Part shown: one piece after another, positions 53,631 to 64,000 of the stretch | Numbering within the stretch: the first letter of the stretch is position 1 | How the letters are laid out: each line of letters opens with the position of its first letter | DNA from: Hydractinia symbiolongicarpus | Taxonomy: Eukaryota; Cnidaria; Hydrozoa; Anthoathecata; Hydractiniidae | Assembly (NCBI RefSeq): GCF_029227915.1 | Contig: NC_079886.1 | Location: 3,596,001-3,660,000 of the forward strand | Direction of reading: 5' to 3' | DNA: 64,000 bases | Made by a program: the position numbers and the translations under genes | Notes under the pieces: model-generated | What the model was told of the DNA's origin: nothing | The model's input: the letters and a program-made list of their open reading frames with translations, nothing else | The model's database searches: none

Positions 53631-56580
53631 CTTTCTAACGGTGTCAGCCCGTTTGAGTTATGACAGTTGGATCTCATTTTTGTACCAACATATATTTAGC
53701 GATATTTTTCTGATATTACTAGGTTGCATCGCTTTTAACAGTGAAACGATTGACTGCAGGACTTAATTGAACTAATTTTGGACTTTATTTTTATAAATGT
53801 GATAATTGAGACAATTGGACTCCAAGAAATAACAATGTTCTGAATTTGACATGATTGCTAGAACTCAGCGATTACACTGGGCGCTGTGATAGCGCTTCAT
53901 TTAAAAATGCACATAAATAAGTCATTTTTTACTGTAGGACCAATCCTAGCCGTTATCGCACGCTGAAGAAATTGAGACAGTTTCAAAAACTAGATTTCAT
54001 TGACTTTATAACGGTATCAGTCCGTTTCAGTTACAACAGTTGCGTCAAATATTCGTACCAACATGGTATTTAGCGATATTTTTCTGATATTACTAGGTTA
54101 CATCGCTTTTAACAGTGAAACGATTGACTGTAGGACTTACTTGAACTGATTTTGGACTTTAACTTTATAAATGTGATAATTGAAACAATTGGACTCCATG
54201 CAATAACATTCTTCTTAAATTAGCATGATTGACGGAACTCAGCGATTACACTGGGCGCTGTGGTAGCGCTTCATTTAAAAATGTAGATATGTAAGTCATT
54301 TTTTACTGTGGGACCAATCCTAGCCGTTATCGCACGCTGAAGAAATTGAGACAGTTTCAAAAACTACATTTCATTGACTTTCTAACGGTGTCAGCCCGTT
54401 TGAGTTATGACAGTTGGATCACATTTTTGTACCAACATGTATTTAGCGATATTTTTCTGATATTACTAGGTTGCATCGCTTTTAACAGTGAAACGATTGA
54501 CTGCAGGACTTAATTGAACTAATTTTGGACTTTAACTTTATAAATGTGATAATTGAGACAATTGGACTCCAAGAAATAACAATGTTCTGAAATTGACATG
54601 ATTGCTAGAACTCAGCGATTACACTGGGCGCTGTGATAGCGCTTCATTTAAAAATGCACATAAATAAGTCATTTTTTACTGTAGGACCAATCCTAGCCGT
54701 TATCGCACGCTGAAGAAATTGAGACAGTTTCAAAAACTACATTTCATTGACTTTCTAACGGTGTCAGCCCGTTTGAGTTATGACAGTTGGATCTCATTTT
54801 TGTACCAACATATATTTAGCGATATTTTTCTGATATTACTAGGTTGCATCGCTTTTAACAGTGAAACGATTGACTGCAGGACTTAATTGAACTAATTTTG
54901 GACTTTATTTTTATAAATGTGATAATTGAGACAATTGGACTCCAAGAAATAACAATGTTCTGAATTTGACATGATTGCTAGAACTCAGCGATTACACTGG
55001 GCGCTGTGATAGCGCTTCATTTAAAAATGCACATAAATAAGTCATTTTTTACTGTAGGACCAATCCTAGCCGTTATCGCACGCTGAAGAAATTGAGACAG
55101 TTTCAAAAACTAGATTTCATTGACTTTCTAACGGTATCAGTCCGTTTCAGTTACAACAGTTGCGTCAAATATTCGTACCAACATGGTATTTAGCGATATT
55201 TTTCTGATATTACTAGGTTACATCGCTTTTAACAGTGAAACGATTGACTGTAGGACTTACTTGAACTGATTTTGGACTTTAACTTTATAAATGTGATAAT
55301 TGAAACAATTGGACTCCATGCAATAACATTCTTCTTAAATTAGCATGATTGACGGAACTCAGCGATTACACTGGGCGCTGTGGTAGCGCTTCATTTAAAA
55401 ATGTAGATATGTAAGTCATTTTTTACTGTGGGACCAATCCTAGCCGTTATCGCACGCTGAAGAAATTGAGACAGTTTCAAAAACTACATTTCATTGACTT
55501 TCTAACGGTGTCAGCCCGTTTGAGTTATGACAGTTGGATCACATTTTTGTACCAACATGTATTTAGCGATATTTTTCTGATATTACTAGGTTGCATCGCT
55601 TTTAACAGTGAAACGATTGACTGCAGGACTTAATTGAACTAATTTTGGACTTTAACTTTATAAATGTGATAATTGAGACAATTGGACTCCAAGAAATAAC
55701 AATGTTCTGAATTTGACATGATTGCTAGAACTCAGCGATTACACTGGGCGCTGTGATAGCGCTTCATTTAAAAATGCACATAAATAAGTCATTTTTTACT
55801 GTAGGACCAATTCTAGCCGTTATCGCACGCTGAAGAAATTGAGACAGTTTCAAAAACTACATTTCATTGACTTTTTAACGGTATCAGTCCGTTTCAGTTA
55901 CAACAGTTGCGTCAAATATTCGTACCAACATGGTATTTAGCGATATTTTTCTGATATTACTAGGTTGCATCGCTTTTAACAGTGAAACGATTGACTGTAG
56001 GACTTACTTGAACTGATTTTGGACTTTAACTTTATAAATGTGATAATTGAAACAATTGGACTCCATGCAATAACATTCTTCTTAAATTAGCATGATTGAC
56101 GGAACTCAGCGATTACACTGGGCGCTGTGGTAGCGCTTCATTTAAAAATGTAGATATGTAAGTCATTTTTTACTGTGGGACCAATCCTAGCCGTTATCGC
56201 ACGCTGAAGAAATTGAGACAGTTTCAAAAACTACATTTCATTGACTTTCTAACGGTGTCAGCCCGTTTGAGTTATGACAGTTGGATCACATTTTTGTACC
56301 AACATGTATTTAGCGATATTTTTCTGATATTACTAGGTTGCATCGCTTTTAACAGTGAAACGATTGACTGCAGGACTTAATTGAACTAATTTTGGACTTT
56401 AACTTTATAAATGTGATAATTGAGACAATTGGACTCCAAGAAATAACAATGTTCTGAAATTGACATGATTGCTAGAACTCAGCGATTACACTGGGCGCTG
56501 TGATAGCGCTTCATTTAAAAATGCACATAAATAAGTCATTTTTTACTGTAGGACCAATCCTAGCCGTTATCGCACGCTGA
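53631..56580 (+). repeat. Trimer (1,120 bp) and dimer (747 bp) higher-order block
   Basis: About 53.63-54.74 kb matches 54.75-55.86 kb at 1,120 bp; 'tggatctcatttttgtac' is at 53669 and 54789, and 'gcgtcaaatattcgtacc' at 54042 and 55162. The next unit repeats only two monomers (lag 747 bp). The lengths of 747 and 1,120 come from one inserted G in 'caacatggtatt'. The variant 'ttctgaaattgacatg' is shared by 54588 and 56450 but not by the intermediate copy near 55708, indicating a 1,867-bp (five-monomer) link as well. Confidence 0.82.
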
Positions 56581-59500
56581 AGAAATTGAGACAGTTTCAA
56601 AAACTACATTTCATTGACTTTCTAACGGTATCAGTCCGTTTCAGTTACAACGGTTGCGTCACATATTCGTACCTACATGTGTTTAGTGATATTTTTCTGA
56701 TATTACTAGGTGGTATCGCTTTTAACAGTGAAACGATTGACTGTGGCGCTTAATTGAACTGATTTTGGACTTTAACTTTATAAGTGTGATAATTGAGACA
56801 ATTGGACTCCAAGAAATAACAATGTTCTGAATTTGAAATGATTGCTAGAACACAGCAATTACACTGGGCGTTGTGGTAGCGCTTCATTTAAAGATGCAGA
56901 TAAATAAGTCATTTTTTACTGTATAACCAATCCTAGCCGTTATCGCAAGCTGAAGAAATAGAGACAGTTTCAATAACTACATTTCGTTGACTTTCTAACG
57001 GTATCAGTCCGCTTCAGTTACAACGGTTGCGTCACTTATTCGTACCAACATTTATTTAGCGATATTTTTCTGATATTAGTAGGTTGCCTCGCCTTAAACA
57101 GTGAAACGATTGACTGTGGGACTTAATTGAACTGATTGTGGACTGTGAGCTTACAAATGGGATGAATGAGACAATTGGATTCCATGAAATAACATTCTCC
57201 TTAAATTGGCATGATTGCCGGAACTCAGCGATTAAAATGAGCGCTGTGGTAGCGCTTTATTTAAAAATGTAGATAAATAACTCATTTTTTACTGTAGGAC
57301 CAATCCTAGCCGTTATCGCACGCTGAAGAAATTAATACAGTTTTAAAAACTACATTTCATTGATTTTCTAACGGTATCAGTCCGTTTCAGTTACAACAGT
57401 TGCGTCAAATATTCGTACCAACATGGTATTTAGCGATATTTTTCTGATATTACTAGGTTGCATTGCTTTTAACAGTGAAACGATTGACTGTAGGACTTAC
57501 TTGAACTGATTTTGGACTTTAACTTTATAGATGTGATAATTGAAAAAATTGGACTCCATGAAATAACATTCTTCTTAAATTAGCATGATTGACGGAACTC
57601 AGCGATTACACTGGGCGTTGTTGTAGCGCTTTATTTAAAAATGTAAATATGTAAGTCATTTTTTACTGTGGGACCAATCCTAGTCGTTATCGCACGCTGA
57701 AGAAATTGAGACAGTTTTAAAAACTACATTTCATTGACTTTCTAACGGTGTCAGCCCGTTTGAGTTATGACAGTTGGATCACATTTTTGTACCAACATGT
57801 ATTTAGCGATATTTTTCTGATATTACTAGGTTGCATCGCTTTTAACAGTGAAACAATTGACTGCAGGACTTAATTGAACTAATTTTGGACTTTAACTTTA
57901 TAAATGTGATAATTGAGACAATTGGACTCCAAGAAATAACAATGTTCTGAATTTGACATGATTGCTAGAACTCAGCGATTACACTGGGCGCTGTGGTAGC
58001 GCTTCATTTAAAAATGCAGATAAATAAGTCATTTTTTACTGTATAACCAATCCTAGCCGTTATCGCATGCTGAGGATTAGAGACAGTTTCAATAACTACA
58101 TTTCGTTGACTTTCTAACGGTATCAGTCCGCTTCAGTTACAACGGTTGCGTCACTTATTCGTACCAACATTTATTTAGCGATATTTTTCTGATATTACTA
58201 AGTTGCATCGCTTTTAACAGTGAAACGATTGACTGTGGGACTTACTTGAACTGATTTTGGACTTTAACTTTATAAATGTGATAATTGAAACAATTGGACT
58301 CCATGCAATCGCATTCTTCTTAAAATGGCATGATTGACGGAACTCAGCGAGTACAATGGGCGCTGTGGTAGTGCTTCATTTAAAAATGTGGATATCTAAG
58401 TCATTTTTTACTGTGGGACCAATCCTAGCCGTCATCGCACGCTGAAGAAATTGAGACAGTTTCAAAAACTACATTTCTTTGACTTTCTAACGGTGTCAGC
58501 CCGTTTGAGTTACAACAGTTGTGTCACATTTTCGTACCAACATGTATTTAGCGATAATTTTCTGATATTACTAGGTTGCATCGCTTTTAACAGTGAAAAG
58601 ATTGACTGTGGGATTTAATTGAACTGATTTTGGACTGTGACCTTACAAATGTGATGAATGAGACAATTGGACTACATGAATTACCATTCTTCTTAAATTG
58701 GCATGATTGACGGAACTCAGCGATTACACTGGGCGCTGTGGTACCGCTTCATTTAATAATGTAGATAAATAAGTCATTTTTTACTGTAGGACCAATCCTA
58801 GCTGTTATCGCACGCTGAAGAAATAGAGACAGTTTCAAAAACTACATTTCATTGACTTTCTAACGGTATCAGTCCGTTTCAGTTACAACGGTTGCGTCAC
58901 ATATTCGTACCAACACATATTTATCGATATTTTTCTGATATTACTAGGTTGCCTCGCCTTAAACAGTGAAACGATTGACTGTGGGTCTTAATTGAACTGA
59001 TTTTGGACTGTGAGCTTACAAATGTGATGAATGAGACAATTGGATTCCATGAAATAACATTTTTTTTAAATTGGCATGATTGCCGGAACTCAGCGATTAA
59101 AATGAGCGCTGTGGTAGCGCTTTATTTAAAAATGTAGATAAATAACTCATTTTTTACTGTAGGACCAATCCTAGCCGTTATCGCACGCTGAAGAAATTAA
59201 GACAGTTTCAAAAACTACATTTCATTGACTTTCTAACGGTATCAGTCCGTTTCAGTTACAACAGTTGCGTCAAATATTCGTACCAACATGGTATTTAGCG
59301 ATATTTTTCTGATATTACTAGGTTGCATTGCTTTTAACAGTGAAACGATTGACTGTAGGACTTACTTGAACTGATTTTGGACTTTAACTTTATAAATGTG
59401 ATAATTGAAACAATTGGACTCCATGAAATAACATTCTTCTTAAATTAGCATGATTGACGGAACTCAGCGATTACACTGGGCGCTGTGGTAGCGCTTCATT

Positions 59501-62500
59501 TAAAAATGTAGATATGTAAGTCATTTTTTACTGTGGGACCAATCCTAGCCGTTATCACACGCTGAAGAAATTGAGACAGTTTCAAAAACTACATTTCATT
59601 GACTTTCTAACGGTGTCAGCCCGTTTGAGTTATGACAGTTGGATCACATTTTTGTACCAACATGTATTTAGCGATATTTTTCTGATATTACTAGGTTGCA
59701 TTGCTTTTAACAGTGAAACGATTGGTTACAGGACTTAATTGAACTAATTTTGGACTTTAACTTTATAAATGTGATAATTGAGACAATTGGACTCCAAGAA
59801 ATAACAATGTTCTGAATTTGACATGATTGCTAGAACTCAGCGATTACACTGGGCGCTGTGGTAGCGCTTCATTTAAAAATGCAGATAAATAAGTCATTTT
59901 TTACTGTATAACCAATCCTAGCCGTTATCGCACGCTGAAGAATTAGAGACAGTTTCAATAACTACATTTCGTTGACTTTCTAACGGTATCAGTCCGCTTC
60001 AGTTACAACGGTTGCGTCACTTATTCGTACCAACATTTATTTAGCGATATTTTTCTGATATTACTAAGTTGCATCGCTTTTAACAGTGAAACGATTGACT
60101 GTGGGACTTACTTGAACTGATTTTGGACTTTAACTTTATAAATGTGATAATTGAAACAATTGGACTCCATGCAATCGCATTCTTCTTAAAATGGCATGAT
60201 TGACGGAACTCAGCGAGTACACTGGGCGCTGTGGTAGTGCTTCATTTAAAAATGTGGATATCTAAGTCATTTTTTACTGTGGGACCAATCCTAGCCGTTA
60301 TCGCACGCTGAAGAAATTGAGACAGTTTCAAAAACTACATTTCATTGACTTTCTAACGGTGTCAGCCCGTTTGAGTTATGACAGTTGGATCACATTTTTG
60401 TACCAACATGTATTTAGCGATATTTTTCTGATATTACTAGGTTGCATCGCTTTTAACAGTGAAACAATTGACTGCAGGACTTAATTGAACTAATTTTGGA
60501 CTTTAACTTTATAAATGTGATAATTGAGATAATTGGACTCCAAGAAATAACAATGTTCTGAATTTGACATGATTGCTAGAACTCAGCGATTACACTGGGC
60601 GCCGTGGTAGCGCTTCATTTAAAAATGCAGATAAATAAGTCATTTTTTACTGTAGGACCAATCCTAGCCGTTATCGCACGCTGAAGAAATTGAGACAGTT
60701 TCAAAAACTACATTTCATTGACTTTCTAACGGTATCAGTCCGTTTCTGTTACAACGGTTGCGTCACATATTCGTACCTACATGTGTTTAGTGATATTTTT
60801 CTGATATTACTAGGTGGTATCGCTTTTAACAGTGAAACGATTGACTGTGGCGCTTAATTGAACTGATTTTGGACTTTAACTTTATAAGTGTGATAATTGA
60901 GACAATTGGACTCCAAGAAATAACAATGTTCTGAATTTGAAATGATTGCTAGAACACAGCAATTACACTGGGCGTTGTGGTAGCGCTTCATTTAAAGATG
61001 CAGATAAATAAGTCATTTTTTACTGTATAACCAATCCTAGCCGTTATCGCAAGCTGAAGAAATAGAGACAGTTTCAATAACTACATTTCGTTGACTTTCT
61101 AACGGTATCAGTCCGCTTCAGTTACAACGGTTGCGTCACTTATTCGTACCAACATTTATTTAGCGATATTTTTCTGATATTAGTAGGTTGCCTCGCCTTA
61201 AACAGTGAAACGATTGACTGTGGGACTTAATTGAACTGATTGTGGACTGTGAGCTTACAAATGGGATGAATGAGACAATTGGATTCCATGAAATAACATT
61301 CTCCTTAAATTGGCATGATTGCCGGAACTCAGCGATTAAAATGAGCGCTGTGGTAGCGCTTTAGTTAAAAATGTAGATAAATAACTCATTTTTTACTGTA
61401 GGACCAATCCTAGCCGTTATCGCACGCTGAAGAAATTAAGACAGTTTTAAAAACTACATTTCATTGATTTTCTAACGGTATCAGTCCGTTTCAGTTACAA
61501 CAGTTGCGTCAAATATTCGTACCAACATGGTATTTAGCGATATTTTTCTGATATTACTAGGTTGCATTGCTTTTAACAGTGAAACGATTGACTGTAGGAC
61601 TTACTTGAACTGATTTTGGACTTTAACTTTATAGATGTGATAATTGAAAAAATTGGACTCCATGAAATAACATTCTTCTTAAATTAGCATGATTGACGGA
61701 ACTCAGCGATTACACTGGGCGTTGTTGTAGCGCTTTATTTAAAAATGTAAATATGTAAGTCATTTTTTACTGTGGGACCAATCCTAGCCGTTATCGCACG
61801 CTGAAAAAATTGAGACAGTTTTAAAAACTACATTTCATTGACTTTCTAACGGTGTCAGCCCGTTTGAGTTATGACCGTTGGATCACATTTTTGTACCAAC
61901 ATGTATTTAGCGATATTTTTCTGATATTACTAGGTTGCATCGCTTTTAACAGTGAAACAATTGACTGCAGGACTTAATTGAACTAATTTTGGACTTTAAC
62001 TTTATAAATGTGATAATTGAGACAATTGGACTCCAAGAAATAACAATGTTCTGAATTTGACATGATTGCTAGAACTCAGCGATTACACTGGGCGCTGTGG
62101 TAGCGCTTCATTTAAAAATGCAGATAAATAAGTCATTTTTTACTGTATAACCAATCCTAGCCGTTATCGCATGCTGAGGATTAGAGACAGTTTCAATAAC
62201 TACATTTCGTTGACTTTCTAACGGTATCAGTCCGCTTCAGTTACAACGGTTGCGTCACTTATTCGTACCAACATTTATTTAGCGATATTTTTCTGATATT
62301 ACTAAGTTGCATCGCTTTTAACAGTGAAACGATTGACTGTGGGACTTACTTGAACTGATTTTGGACTTTAACTTTATAAATGTGATAATTGAAACAATTG
62401 GACTCCATGCAATCGCATTCTTCTTAAAATGGCATGATTGACGGAACTCAGCGAGTACAATGGGCGCTGTGGTAGTGCTTCATTTAAAAATGTGGATATC

Positions 62501-64000
62501 TAAGTCATTTTTTACTGTGGGACCAATCCTAGCCGTCATCGCACGCTGAAGAAATTGAGACAGTTTCAAAAACTACATTTCTTTGACTTTCTAACGGTGT
62601 CAGCCCGTTTGAGTTACAACAGTTGTGTCACATTTTCGTACCAACATGTATTTAGCGATAATTTTCTGATATTACTAGGTTGCATCGCTTTTAACAGTGA
62701 AACGATTGACTGTGGGATTTAATTGAACTGATTTTGGACTGTGACCTTACAAATGTGATGAATGAGACAATTGGACTACATGAATTACCATTCTTCTTAA
62801 ATTGGCATGATTGACGGAACTCAGCGATTACACTGGGCGCTGTGGTACCGCTTCATTTAATAATGTAGATAAATAAGTCATTTTTTACTGTAGGACCAAT
62901 CCTAGCTGTTATCGCACGCTGAAGAAATAGAGACAGTTTCAAAAACTACATTTCATTGACTTTCTAACGGTATCAGTCCGTTTCAGTTACAACGGTTGCG
63001 TCACATATTCGTACCAACACATATTTATCGATATTTTTCTGATATTACTAGGTTGCCTCGCCTTAAACAGTGAAACGATTGACTGTGGGTCTTAATTGAA
63101 CTGATTTTGGACTGTGAGCTTACAAATGTGATGAATGAGACAATTGGATTCCATGAAATAACATTCTTTTTAAATTGGCATGATTGCCGGAACTCAGCGA
63201 TTAAAATGAGCGCTGTGGTAGCGCTTTATTTAAAAATGTAGATAAATAACTCATTTTTTACTGTAGGACCAATCCTAGCCGTTATCGCACGCTGAAGAAA
63301 TTAAGACAGTTTTAAAAACTACATTTCATTGATTTTCTAACGGTATCAGTCCGTTTCAGTTACAACAGTTGCGTCAAATATTCGTACCAACATGGTATTT
63401 AGCGATATTTTTCTGATATTACTAGGTTGCATTGCTTTTAACAGTGAAACGATTGACTGTAGGACTTACTTGAACTGATTTTGGACTTTAACTTTATAGA
63501 TGTGATAATTGAAAAAATTGGACTCCATGAAATAACATTCTTCTTAAATTAGCATGATTGACGGAACTCAGCGATTACACTGGGCGTTGTTGTAGCGCTT
63601 TATTTAAAAATGTAAATATGTAAGTCATTTTTTACTGTGGGACCAATCCTAGCCGTTATCGCACGCTGAAAAAATTGAGACAGTTTTAAAAACTACATTT
63701 CATTGACTTTCTAACGGTGTCAGCCCGTTTGAGTTATGACCGTTGGATCACATTTTTGTACCAACATGTATTTAGCGATATTTTTCTGATATTACTAGGT
63801 TGCATCGCTTTTAACAGTGAAACAATTGACTGCAGGACTTAATTGAACTAATTTTGGACTTTAACTTTATAAATGTGATAATTGAGACAATTGGACTCCA
63901 AGAAATAACAATGTTCTGAATTTGACATGATTGCTAGAACTCAGCGATTACACTGGGCGCTGTGGTAGCGCTTCATTTAAAAATGCAGATAAATAAGTCA
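56581..64000 (+). repeat. Eleven-monomer higher-order repeat (lag 4,104 bp)
   Basis: About 56,580-59,200 matches 60,685-63,300 at exactly 4,104 bp. Anchors are 'acctacatgtgtttagtg' (56671 and 60775), 'tatcgcatgctgaggatt' (58061 and 62165), 'gtggatatctaag' (58388 and 62492) and 'gttgttgtagcgc' (57617 and 61721). Nested in it, 57.2-58.4 kb matches 59.1-60.3 kb at about 1,865 bp. After about 63.3 kb the sequence stops following the 11-mer and instead repeats 61.4-62.1 kb at 1,865 bp ('ttatgaccgttggatc' at 61869 and 63734). The block runs off the window end. No genes. Confidence 0.87.

Larger units (their letters stand above)
1..64000 (+). repeat. Tandem satellite DNA array, monomer about 373 bp
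   Basis: The whole window is a head-to-tail array of one monomer family in a single orientation. Stepping the landmark 'caacggttgcgtcac' and its variants gives starts at 1, 366, 739, 1112, 1477, 1849, 2222, 2595, 2968, 3341 and onward. Nearly every step is 373 bp; exceptions of 363-375 bp are explained by small indels. I count about 171 full monomers plus a partial one to the window edge. Conserved landmarks in order are: the 'caacggttgcgtcac' site; 'tttctgatattactagg'; 'cgcttttaacagtgaaac'; the A- or B-type segment; 'actcagcgattacactggg'; the 'gcgctgtggtagcgc' inverted repeat; 'agtcattttttactgt'; 'atcctagccgttatcgcac'; and 'catttcattgactttctaa'. No foreign insertion was seen. The array runs off both ends, so its true length is unknown. 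I do not recognise the family; it is typical of eukaryotic heterochromatin. Confidence 0.98.

Noticed and set aside
1-64000. CRISPR array
   Set aside because: The period is 373 bp with the whole unit conserved. There is no short repeat alternating with unique spacers and no cas gene.
1-64000. tRNA, rRNA, or autonomous transposon remnants as the origin of the monomer
   Set aside because: I see no A/B box pair in tRNA geometry, rRNA core segment, reverse-transcriptase or transposase motif, or long terminal inverted repeats by eye. A covariance-model and Dfam search would decide.

Overview
The window is one uninterrupted array of tandem satellite DNA. A monomer of about 373 bp repeats head to tail on the same strand from base 1 to base 64,000. 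Walking one landmark (the 'caacggttgcgtcac' site and its variants) across much of the array gives about 171 complete monomers plus a final partial one of about 263 bp. I see no interruption by a transposable element, gene, RNA gene, microsatellite tract, telomere repeat or unique spacer. Only a eukaryotic chromosome (pericentromeric, subtelomeric or other constitutive heterochromatin, or a sex or B chromosome) plausibly carries this. I do not recognise the monomer and cannot name the species.

The monomer is AT-rich (about 60% or more by eye). Two families differ mainly in one segment of about 80 bp. Type A has 'ggactgtga' followed by 'ccatgaaataacattctt'. Type B has 'ggactttaactttataa' followed by 'ccaagaaataacaatgtt'. 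The rest of the monomer is largely shared. A and B alternate or run as A-A-B in most blocks, which implies an old dimer or trimer phase on top of the basic monomer.

Superimposed are many higher-order repeats (HORs), all with lags that are whole multiples of about 373 bp. Region by region: 1-4.45 kb, mixed dimer/trimer order with indel-marked monomers; 4.45-5.57 kb, three nearly identical monomers; 5.57-8.18 kb, a dimer repeat (746 bp) inside a pentamer lag (1,865 bp); 8.18-18.6 kb, short dimer, trimer, tetramer and pentamer echoes; 18.6-20.4 kb, near-identical dimers; 20.1-27.0 kb, a 9-mer lag (about 3,358 bp), a monomer triplet and a pentamer; 27.05-38.8 kb, a 19-monomer unit (7,087 bp) with a nested 6-mer (2,238 bp); 38.2-45.5 kb, a regular 745/746-bp dimer array; 44.64-48.36 kb, an almost perfect 1,864-bp pentamer duplication; 48.4-53.6 kb, a more mixed stretch; 53.6-56.6 kb, trimer (1,120 bp) and dimer (747 bp) units; 56.6-64.0 kb, an 11-mer unit (4,104 bp) with nested 5- and 6-mer duplications.

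No protein-coding gene is supported. Open frames of 60-100 codons recur only because the same monomers recur. 373 is not a multiple of three, so the frame rotates at each monomer, and stops close every frame. The interest lies in the layered history of unequal exchange and gene conversion, which can be read from shared point and indel markers.
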